DNA from: Anaerolineae bacterium
Lineage (GTDB): Bacteria > Chloroflexota > Anaerolineae > JAAYZQ01
Reading direction: 5' to 3'
Assembly: GCA_016929795.1 (NCBI GenBank)
Contig: JAFGIA010000127.1
Coordinates: forward strand, 1 to 6,098
Length of the DNA: 6,098 bases
In this document: piece after piece, positions 1-6,098 of the stretch
Numbering within the stretch: position 1 is the stretch's first letter
How the letters are laid out: every line of letters begins with the position of its first letter
Program-made: the position numbers and the translations under genes
The notes under the pieces: model-generated
What the model was told of the DNA's origin: nothing
The model's database searches: none
The model's input: the letters and a program-made list of their open reading frames with translations, nothing else

Positions 1-1058
1 AGCGAGCCGCCAACCACGGCCATTACCCACAGGACGAGGGTGCTCAGGCCGCCGATCTGGCCCTCGGTGCGGGCGACGGCGGCAATCAGGATGCCCAGGG
101 CGCTGGAGCAGAGGGCGACGAGGACGAGGATCAGGACCGGGATGAAGGGATTGTCGCCGAGGCTGATCGGCGTCAGCCCCAGCAGCTCGAGCCCGACGAG
201 GCCGAAGGCAAAGATGACGGCACCCTGCACGAGGCCGATCAGAAAGTTGGGCACCATCTTGCCGACAAGCAGCGACATTTTGCTCACCGGTGCCGCCAGC
301 AGGCGGCGGAAGGACCCGACCTTTTTCTCGTCATAGATCGAGCGCGCCATGGTCTGGGCGGTGTAGAAGACAAAGAGGACGGTGACGCCAGGCACGGCAA
401 TGTCTGCCAGGCCGAGGCCGGCGCCCTCTTCTTCTGACGCTTCCTTTCCCGGCACCCGGCGCGTGATGCGGACCAGGGGCTGGGCCTGGGCGCTCACGAA
501 CTGATTGCGCGCCTGGGCCTGCATGCGCTCGACGGCGAACGCCTGGTCGGCACCGGGGGCACCGGCCTGCATCTCGCCCATCTGCTGCAGGGCGGCCATC
601 ATCTGGATCTCGAGCGAGGCGTCCTGGGCCACGCCGTCGACGACCAGCCGCACCACCTCTGTCTGGCGCTTGTCGGCCTCGGGGTGGTTGATCAGGTGCA
701 GCGTCTGGCCTGGCCCGATGCCGGCGGCCAACGCCTCTGTGAATCCCGCTGGCACAACGAGCACGCGCGGGATCTCTTTTTCCTTGACGAGTGCCATCGC
801 TTCCGCTTCGGGATAGGGCTGGACGCGCACGCCCCCGGCGGCGTCGATGTCGGCGATCAGGGCTTGTGCTGCGTCGCCGCCGTCGAGGTCGACGACGGCG
901 AGGGGGATACCCTGGTCCGGCTCCTCCCCGCCGACGGCGCCGAGCGCGCCGCTGAACACGAGGACAAAGAGCAGAGGCAGCAGGAAGAGTTGGAGGAAGA
1001 TGCCGCGGTCCTTGATCAGGATCTGCAAATCCTTCCAGGCAATACTCCACGTTTTCAT
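1..1058 (-). CDS. ABC-2 type transporter permease (3' end outside window)
   Basis: Membrane subunit of an ABC exporter, partner of the ATPase encoded immediately upstream. The frame is open from the ATG at 1058 to the left edge, giving 352 residues and no stop. The protein starts MKTWSIAWKDLQ, has one membrane helix at about 20-42, then a loop of about 175 residues expected outside the membrane, then helices at about 219-237, 264-294, 305-329 and 336-350. The cytoplasmic segment 244-259 (EKKVGSFRRLLAAPVS) is the typical ABC-2 coupling motif after the second helix. This plan fits the ABC2_membrane_3 type (YbhS/NatB-like). Loop residues 151-195 are rich in Met and Gln and may be helical. Families of this type usually have about 370-420 residues, so probably only the last few dozen are missing. 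The start is fixed by a GGGAG ribosome site 5 bases upstream, inside the ATPase stop region. Substrate unknown; drug, ion or lipid export are all possible. Confidence 0.93.
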   Translation of the reverse strand, partial: MKTWSIAWKDLQILIKDRGIFLQLFLLPLLFVLVFSGALGAVGGEEPDQGIPLAVVDLDGGDAAQALIADIDAAGGVRVQPYPEAEAMALVKEKEIPRVLVVPAGFTEALAAGIGPGQTLHLINHPEADKRQTEVVRLVVDGVAQDASLEIQMMAALQQMGEMQAGAPGADQAFAVERMQAQARNQFVSAQAQPLVRITRRVPGKEASEEEGAGLGLADIAVPGVTVLFVFYTAQTMARSIYDEKKVGSFRRLLAAPVSKMSLLVGKMVPNFLIGLVQGAVIFAFGLVGLELLGLTPISLGDNPFIPVLILVLVALCSSALGILIAAVARTEGQIGGLSTLVLWVMAVVGGS

Positions 1059-1060
1059 GG

Positions 1061-2071
<1,011 letters not shown>

Positions 2072-2079
2072 GGTTATGA

Positions 2080-2086
2080 CTCCTTT
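2080..2086 (-). promoter_or_regulatory. Ribosome binding site of the ABC ATPase
   Basis: AAAGGAG on the minus strand, 8 bases upstream of the ATG at 2071. It decides this start over the in-frame upstream ATG at 2155. Confidence 0.85.
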
Positions 2087-2123
2087 CAAGCATGGCCAAA
2101 GCCGTCGCGACAAACATGATTGT

Positions 2124-2152
2124 AGTATAGTGGATGGGCCGGGGGATGTCAT
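2124..2152 (-). promoter_or_regulatory. Predicted sigma70-type promoter of the ABC operon
   Basis: On the minus strand, -35 ATGACA (2152-2147; 5 of 6 consensus) is followed after exactly 17 bp by -10 TATACT (2129-2124; 5 of 6). The expected transcription start is near 2117, giving a leader of about 45 bases before the ATG at 2071. The promoter separates the exporter operon from the regulator gene 193 bp upstream, so the exporter can be controlled on its own. The -35 touches the inverted repeat described next. Confidence 0.72.
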
Positions 2153-2180
2153 CACCCGTGGCGGGTGATAGGTGGGTGAT
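2151..2180. promoter_or_regulatory. Candidate operator: inverted repeat plus extra half-site
   Basis: ATCACCCG (2151-2158) and CGGGTGAT (2162-2169) form a perfect 8-bp inverted repeat with a 3-base centre. A further GGGTGAT lies at 2174-2180, 11 bp from the matching bases of the right arm, so on the same face of the helix. The inverted repeat overlaps the edge of the -35, with its centre near -43; the extra half-site lies near -55 to -63. A dimeric repressor on the inverted repeat, or an activator using all three sites, would both fit. The neighbouring LuxR-type regulator is the obvious candidate ligand, but that is inference from gene order. Confidence 0.55.
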
Positions 2181-2264
2181 TCGATTGTGGATGGGAAAGG
2201 GCGGCCAGGGGGCGTGTCTCGCTATTCCTGACGAGGTCTACCGCTTGGTCCGTGGCAGAGGTAG

Positions 2265-5024
2265 TTACTTGTCTTGACGTGGTCGAATGAGGGATAGGTC
2301 GCGAGCGAGGGTGGCGGCGGCGCGGCGGCTGCCCACGCCCAGCTTGCCATAGATGTTGCGCAGGTGGGTCTTGACGGTGTTGACCGACACGTAGAGGGTG
2401 GCAGCGATCTCTTGATTCGTGTAGCCGGCGCAGAGCAGTTCCAGCACCTCTACCTCTCGCTCGCTCAGCGGCTCCACGAGTGGTGCAGAGATGGGGGGCG
2501 GGGCAGCCGAATGTGGCGCGATTGGCAACTCCCGATCCTGGCGATCTGTTTGGGAGGGGAAGGCGGCGAGGAGGTGAGCAGCATAATCGTCAGCCGCGCC
2601 ACATGCGGTGACGCGCCAAAGTAGCTCGGCCATCGGCGCGCCACAGTCCACAAATGTGCGCACATATCCCTCTGGCCTGCCGAGCGCGACTGCGTTCAGC
2701 AAGGTTGTGAGCGCCTCTTCCGCCGTCGGGGCAACGAGGGCCTGGAGCGCGCGGGCCTGGATGACCACGGTGTGCCAACCGGCGGACTGCGCCCTGTCGT
2801 GTACAGCCTGCAGCAGGGCGGCCGCGGCGGTGCGCTCACGGGCCGCAACGAGGAAACGTGCCCTGGCAAGCATCAGGTGCAGATATTCATTGACAGACGT
2901 CGCCTGTTCTGGCGGTGGGATGCGCTCGACGGCAAGTGCTGCTTCGCCCAGGTCGCCGCGGCCGAGTGCCACGAGGATGCGCAACGTCAGGTTGAGCAGG
3001 TGTGCAGCCGGTGACGGCCCGGGCTGGGTGACGTACTTTTCGGCGGTGCGCATCGCGTTGGCCGCTTCCGCCGGCTCGCCGATCGCCTGGCACACCAGCG
3101 CCAGCGTGCCGTACGCCGTCGCAAGCTGCTCCGGGCTGTCGCTCTGCTCGGCGATCTCGACCCCTCGCCTGGCGTGCGCGAGGGCGGCGGGCAAGTCATT
3201 CCACTCGTAGGCGATCTTGGCGCGGTCAGAGTGGGCAAGCACGACGAGGGTTACGCCCTCTCCCTCCGGGGGCAAGCGGCGATAGGCCGCATCCGCCTCG
3301 TGCAGCTTGCCGCGGGCGAGATGGATGCGGGCGAGAAAGATGTGCGCGGCGACGTGAATGTACAGGTTGCCGGTGCGCGCGGCCGCTTCCCGCGCCTCGC
3401 GCAGCGCCTCTTCCGCGGCTGCCAGGTCGCCCTGGTACCAGCGGGCGACGCCGACGTTCATTGCCACCACGCAGCGCCACAGGAAAGCGTCGGGCGGCAG
3501 CAGGCGCAGCGCCTCTGTCGACAGCCTCATCACCGCGGCGTGATCGCCGCATGCGCGCGCGATGTGCGCGCGCGCCACAGATGCCGCGCCGCGCAAGGCA
3601 GGATCGGAACGCTGCGCGGCGGCTTGGTCAACATGAGCGAGGCATGCTTCTGCCTCGTCATGTTGCTCCGTGACGACGAGTGGCCAGGTGAACTCGAGGC
3701 AAAGCTGCGGATCGGAATGGATCACGTCGCGTGGCATTGCCCTGTACCAGCGCAGCAACGTCGCTACCTCGCCGCGATGCATGTGCTGTCCGGCGACCTG
3801 TGGAATCAACTCGGCGGCCATCGGCCAATCGGCGGCGGACAGGGCGTGCTGCACGGCTTCAGAAGCCGACTCGTGTGCCTGATACCATCGGGCAGCGCGG
3901 CGGTGGAGCTCACGAGGATCCCGGTCTTGGGTCAGTGTCAGGCGATGGCGCAACAGATCGGAAAAGAGGTGATGGTAGCGGTACCATTCGCGTTGCGCGT
4001 CGAGGGGCACGAGAAAGGCGTTGGCCTGATCGAGGGTGCGGAGCATTTGCCGGCCATCCTCTCTGCCGGTCACGGCGTCGCACAGGGACGCCGTCAGGCG
4101 GTCGAGGATGGATGTCTCGAGCAGAAAGGTGCGCATGTCGTCGGGCTGCCGGCGAAAGACCTCGTCCATGAGATAGTCGAGGACGTAGGCGTGGCTGCCG
4201 GCAAAGTTGTGGACAAAAGTAGCGGCGTCGTCGCCGCTCTGCAGCGAGAGGGCGGCGAGCTGCAATCCGCCGACCCAACCCTCGGTGCGCTCGTGGAGCA
4301 CCTGCACGTGGGCCGGGGTGAGCGACAGGCCGATGGTGCGCTGTAGAAACTCGGACGTTTCGGCGCCTGTGAAGCGCAGGTCGGCCTGGCGCAGGTCGAT
4401 CATCTGTCCGCGTGCTCGCAGGCGCGCCAGGGGCAGCGGCGGATCCTCGCGTGTGATGAGCACCAGGTGCACGTGGTCGGGCAGGTGCTCGACAAAGAAG
4501 GCGAGCTGCTCGTGGATCAGGATGGTCGAGATGAGGTGGTAGTCGTCGAGGACGAGGATTGTGGGGTGGGTGAGGGCTGCCAGGTCGTTGATCAGGCTGG
4601 TGAGAAGCGGGCGGGCAGCCGGAAGATCGGGTGCCCGGAGCATGGTTGCCGCTGCCTGGCCGATGTCCGGGTCGATGGTGCGCAATGCAGCGAGCAGGTA
4701 GGTGAAAAAGCGGACGGGATCATTGTCCGCCTCGTCGAGCGAAACCCAAGCCACTCGGTTTGCCATGTGCTGAGGGCCCTCGACCGCGATGCTCCGAGTT
4801 ACGGTTGTTTCCTCGCCCTCTGCGGGCAAATCGCCAACCGTCAATCGCAAATCGGAAATCCATTTCGCGGTCAGGGTGGTCTTGCCAAAGCCGGCGGGGG
4901 CCGAGATCAGGGCGAGTTTGCGTTGCAGGACGTCGTCGAGGCGCGCCAGGAGCTGCGGGCGCGCGACCCATTCCTGCCGCACCGTCGGCACGTGCAGCTT
5001 GGTGACGAGCAGCGAAGGTTCCAT
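2265..5024 (-). CDS. MalT/LAL-type LuxR family transcriptional regulator
   Basis: Large ATP-dependent one-component regulator (919 residues; E. coli MalT has 901). The N-terminal STAND-type NTPase has Walker A APAGFGKTT at 42-50, the strand VAWVSLDEADNDP at about 91-103, Walker B ILVLDDYH at 156-163 and TREDPPLPLARLRARG at 191-206. A winged-helix-like part with WYRYHHLFSDLLRH follows at about 347-360. Residues about 370-800 are Ala-rich helical repeats (TPR-like), the usual sensor region. After a Pro-rich linker (about 820-850), the LuxR helix-turn-helix occupies about 852-912 (PLSEREVEVLELL, TNQEIA, VNTVKTHLRNIYGKL). In this family ATP and inducer binding drive oligomerisation and DNA binding at repeated sites. 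The ATG is preceded by a purine-rich GGGAAGAGAG, a modest ribosome site. The gene lies just upstream of the ABC operon in the same direction. Residues about 57-88 are a variable insert partly coded by 7-bp repeats. Inducer unknown; calling it MalT itself is not justified. Confidence 0.95.
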   Translation of the reverse strand: MEPSLLVTKLHVPTVRQEWVARPQLLARLDDVLQRKLALISAPAGFGKTTLTAKWISDLRLTVGDLPAEGEETTVTRSIAVEGPQHMANRVAWVSLDEADNDPVRFFTYLLAALRTIDPDIGQAAATMLRAPDLPAARPLLTSLINDLAALTHPTILVLDDYHLISTILIHEQLAFFVEHLPDHVHLVLITREDPPLPLARLRARGQMIDLRQADLRFTGAETSEFLQRTIGLSLTPAHVQVLHERTEGWVGGLQLAALSLQSGDDAATFVHNFAGSHAYVLDYLMDEVFRRQPDDMRTFLLETSILDRLTASLCDAVTGREDGRQMLRTLDQANAFLVPLDAQREWYRYHHLFSDLLRHRLTLTQDRDPRELHRRAARWYQAHESASEAVQHALSAADWPMAAELIPQVAGQHMHRGEVATLLRWYRAMPRDVIHSDPQLCLEFTWPLVVTEQHDEAEACLAHVDQAAAQRSDPALRGAASVARAHIARACGDHAAVMRLSTEALRLLPPDAFLWRCVVAMNVGVARWYQGDLAAAEEALREAREAAARTGNLYIHVAAHIFLARIHLARGKLHEADAAYRRLPPEGEGVTLVVLAHSDRAKIAYEWNDLPAALAHARRGVEIAEQSDSPEQLATAYGTLALVCQAIGEPAEAANAMRTAEKYVTQPGPSPAAHLLNLTLRILVALGRGDLGEAALAVERIPPPEQATSVNEYLHLMLARARFLVAARERTAAAALLQAVHDRAQSAGWHTVVIQARALQALVAPTAEEALTTLLNAVALGRPEGYVRTFVDCGAPMAELLWRVTACGAADDYAAHLLAAFPSQTDRQDRELPIAPHSAAPPPISAPLVEPLSEREVEVLELLCAGYTNQEIAATLYVSVNTVKTHLRNIYGKLGVGSRRAAATLARDLSLIRPRQDK
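3629..3665. repeat. Long inverted repeat (15-bp stem) inside the regulator gene
   Basis: Arms 3629-3636 and 3658-3665 (CAACATGA with TCATGTTG) and inner arms 3638-3644 and 3651-3657 (CGAGGCA with TGCCTCG) pair perfectly. Together they make a 15-bp stem with a single bulged G at 3637 and a 6-base loop. The element lies in the coding sequence for the helical-repeat region, around residues 454-465 (QHDEAEACLAHVD). No T-run follows on either strand, so it is not a standard intrinsic terminator. Function unknown. Confidence 0.8.
4829..4863. repeat. Degenerate 7-bp tandem repeat inside the regulator gene
   Basis: Five successive 7-bp units run from 4829 to 4863. All begin AA, four begin AATC, and the best adjacent pair is AATCGCA and AATCGGA at 4843-4856. 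On the minus strand they encode about residues 55-66 (ISDLRLTVGD), after the Walker A helix and before the strand RVAWVSLDE. The local sequence is more AT-rich than its surroundings. Confidence 0.65.
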
Positions 5025-5109
5025 CTCTCTTCCCGCTCCATGCCCGACCGGCGGCTGCCGCGCAGCAATCGCCCGGGCCTACTCACCGGATTACAAATCG
5101 ATCATTCTT

Positions 5110-5138
5110 ATCTTAACACATTATGCTCGTTTGCGCAA
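5110..5138 (-). promoter_or_regulatory. Weak candidate promoter of the LuxR regulator
   Basis: On the minus strand, TTGCGC (5138-5133; 3 of 6) and TAAGAT (5115-5110; 4 of 6) are 17 bp apart in the AT-rich part of the gap. Transcription would start near 5103, leaving a leader of about 78 bases that contains a small hairpin (GCTGC/GCAGC, 5054-5066). CATAAT at 5126-5121 is a better -10 by itself, but has no -35 at 17 bp. Perfect palindromes TTTGCGCAAA (5130-5139) and GTGCGCAC (5145-5152) sit at and just upstream of the -35 and could be regulator sites. Confidence 0.4.
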
Positions 5139-5157
5139 AGGTTCGTGCGCACAGGTT

Positions 5158-5166
5158 GTGGGTGAT
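5158..5166. promoter_or_regulatory. Copy of the GTGGGTGAT box upstream of the regulator gene
   Basis: GTGGGTGAT here is identical to bases 2172-2180 upstream of the ABC operon. In both places the box begins 43 positions from the upstream edge of the proposed -10 and has the same orientation relative to the gene. It lies between the acetyltransferase stop and the regulator start. A shared activator site, possibly for the regulator itself, is inferred. Confidence 0.4.
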
Positions 5167-5179
5167 ACAAAAAGCCGGT

Positions 5180-6034
5180 TCAGAGGGCCATCTCCTTGTG
5201 GTAGAACGTGTGACGCCGGATCTCGCGGTACCCCACGCTCTCATAGAGGCGCAGTGCGCCGCTGGGGTTCTGCGTGTCCACCCCCAGCGCCGTCTCTTCC
5301 ATGCCCAGGTCGCGAAACATGCGGATGCTCCGCACCAACAGCGAGCGCGCCAGCCCGCGCCGCCGCCACGGCCGCCGCACAAAGATGTCCTGGGTGTAGC
5401 CCCGCCGCCGCCCGTACTGCTCGTTTTGCTCTCGGTCCAGGCGGTTCAGCACCATGCCGGCGACCTGATCGCCCTCCCAGGCCACTTGCCACAACTCGGG
5501 CGCGAACAGCCGCCCGTGGGTCCAGCGCTCATAGTCCTGTGCGGTGGGCTCGACGTAACCCCAGTGGTCGCGCCGCGCCTCCCACATCGCCTCCCAGATC
5601 GCGCGGATCTGATCCGGGTCGACAGGCCGTACCCCAAGGCCGGGTGGCAGCGGGGCGTCGGGCGGCGGCGGGTCGATGGGGCGGGTCATCCCGATCATGT
5701 GACGCACCGGCTCGTACCCCGCCGACGCAAAGAGGGCGTGTGCTCCTTCCTGGGTGCCTTCGGCCCAGGCGCGGAAGCGCTTGTGGATGCCGGCCGGATG
5801 GGCGCGGGCGATGTCGCGCAGGTGCGCCTCGCCGTAGCGCAGCATCGCGGCGCCGAGGCCGCGCCGCCGCCAATCGGGATGCACAAAGCCCAGCGAGACG
5901 TAGAGGCGCTCCACCCGACAGTCCTCGGATTCTCCCGCGCTCTCCTCGACCCACCACACGCGGCTGAAGGCGACGGTCTCCCCGTCGATCTCGGCAAAGA
6001 GCATGTCGCGCTCTAGCCACCTATCACTTTGCAT
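5180..6034 (-). CDS. Two-domain GNAT family N-acetyltransferase, first domain shortened
   Basis: Acetyl-CoA-dependent N-acetyltransferase of unknown substrate, 284 residues from the ATG at 6034. Residues are numbered from that start. The first GNAT domain (about 11-120) has the strands LFAEIDGETVAFSRVWW and the acetyl-CoA motif HPDWRRRGLGAAML at about 52-65. After a Pro-rich linker (about 120-131), the second domain (about 133-284) has RRPWRRRGLARSLL at about 220-233 and the closing part DTQNPSGALRLYESVGYREI at about 253-272. The second domain looks complete; the first lacks the usual initial strand and two helices, about 50-60 residues. An in-frame TAG at 6095-6097 blocks any longer frame. 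Starts at TTG 6088 or ATG 6004 are possible; none has a strong ribosome site, and 6088 would precede the likely transcription start. The gene is separated from the regulator by 155 bp, and no functional link is evident. Confidence 0.85.
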   Translation of the reverse strand: MQSDRWLERDMLFAEIDGETVAFSRVWWVEESAGESEDCRVERLYVSLGFVHPDWRRRGLGAAMLRYGEAHLRDIARAHPAGIHKRFRAWAEGTQEGAHALFASAGYEPVRHMIGMTRPIDPPPPDAPLPPGLGVRPVDPDQIRAIWEAMWEARRDHWGYVEPTAQDYERWTHGRLFAPELWQVAWEGDQVAGMVLNRLDREQNEQYGRRRGYTQDIFVRRPWRRRGLARSLLVRSIRMFRDLGMEETALGVDTQNPSGALRLYESVGYREIRRHTFYHKEMAL

Positions 6035-6067
6035 CTTAACAAGAAGATGAAGGTTGCCCGCAGCATC

Positions 6068-6076
6068 TGGTATAAT
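6068..6076 (+). promoter_or_regulatory. Extended -10 promoter for a gene to the right
   Basis: TGGTATAAT is a perfect TGnTATAAT extended -10 on the plus strand. The expected start is near 6083, so it would transcribe a gene outside the window, divergent from the acetyltransferase. The -35 position holds only TGAAGG, which is tolerable for an extended -10 promoter. Confidence 0.5.
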
Positions 6077-6077
6077 A
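6072..6077 (-). promoter_or_regulatory. Possible -10 of the acetyltransferase gene
   Basis: TATTAT on the minus strand (5 of 6) lies on the opposite strand of the plus-strand -10. Its -35 would fall at about 6095-6100, partly outside the window, so it cannot be judged. Transcription from near 6065 would favour the ATG at 6034 or 6004 as the start. Confidence 0.3.
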
Positions 6078-6098
6078 GGGTTGTGCAAACAAACCTAT

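Noticed and set aside
331..1050. Minus-strand open frame of 239 residues over the permease region
   Set aside because: It is a very Arg-rich shadow frame. The true frame starts at 1058, has a ribosome site and encodes membrane helices and an ABC-2 motif through to the window edge.
2072..2155. Longer N-terminus of the ABC ATPase from the ATG at 2155
   Set aside because: The extra 28 residues do not resemble ABC proteins, the ATG overlaps the operator, and it lies upstream of the predicted transcription start near 2117. The ATG at 2071 has a strong ribosome site.
2181..2264. Possible terminator after the regulator gene
   Set aside because: Only a 5-bp CTACC/GGTAG stem with a 17-base loop and no T-run. 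I see nothing supportable in this stretch.
3174..4346. Plus-strand open frame of 390 residues opposite the regulator gene
   Set aside because: No recognisable domain or ribosome site. Long antisense frames are common opposite GC-rich genes, and the minus strand carries a clear protein family.
5025..5041. Upstream ATG at 5041 as an alternative regulator start or upstream ORF
   Set aside because: It is out of frame with the regulator (17 bases away) and no conserved sequence follows in its frame.
5166..5200. Possible intrinsic terminator after the acetyltransferase (GGCTTTTTG on the minus strand)
   Set aside because: The T-run has only 5 bases and the stem that could precede it is 3-4 bp, too weak to call.
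5123..6016. Plus-strand open frame of 297 residues opposite the acetyltransferase
   Set aside because: No domain recognised; the minus strand encodes two clear acetyl-CoA binding motifs.

Overview
This is a GC-rich stretch in which all four recognisable protein genes lie on the minus strand. They are, in transcription order from right to left, a two-domain GNAT acetyltransferase, a large MalT/LAL-type LuxR regulator, an ABC exporter ATPase and an ABC-2 permease that runs off the left edge. High GC, a 919-residue MalT-like regulator, the style of the GNAT protein and TGnTATAAT-type promoters suggest a member of the Chloroflexota, possibly a Caldilinea- or Roseiflexus-like lineage. That assignment is inference from family resemblance; no marker gene is present.

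Layout. Bases 1-1058 encode the first 352 residues of an ABC-2 permease with one N-terminal membrane helix, a large extracytoplasmic loop and a C-terminal helix bundle; the C-terminus is missing. Two bases separate it from the ATPase (1061-2071), whose last codons hold the permease ribosome site, so the two form a coupled operon. The 193-bp gap at 2072-2264 holds a good sigma70-type promoter (ATGACA, 17 bp, TATACT) with an inverted repeat touching the -35 and an extra half-site one helical turn further upstream. Bases 2265-5024 encode the regulator: an N-terminal NTPase, a long helical-repeat sensor region and a C-terminal LuxR helix-turn-helix. The 155-bp gap at 5025-5179 holds a weaker candidate promoter for the regulator. 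Bases 5180-6034 encode the acetyltransferase, whose first GNAT domain lacks its usual N-terminal part. The last 60 bases are an AT-rich promoter region with a perfect extended -10 on the plus strand, pointing to a divergent gene outside the window.

How the parts may work together. The 9-mer GTGGGTGAT occurs upstream of both the ABC operon and the regulator gene, in the same orientation and the same number of bases from the proposed -10 hexamers. The simplest reading is an ATP-dependent one-component regulator that controls itself and the exporter next to it. This is a hypothesis from DNA pattern and gene order. The exporter substrate, the regulator ligand and the acetyltransferase substrate cannot be read from the sequence.

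Other structure: a 15-bp stem hairpin inside the regulator coding sequence, and a run of 7-bp tandem repeats inside its NTPase domain. No RNA gene, CRISPR array, insertion sequence or convincing terminator was found.
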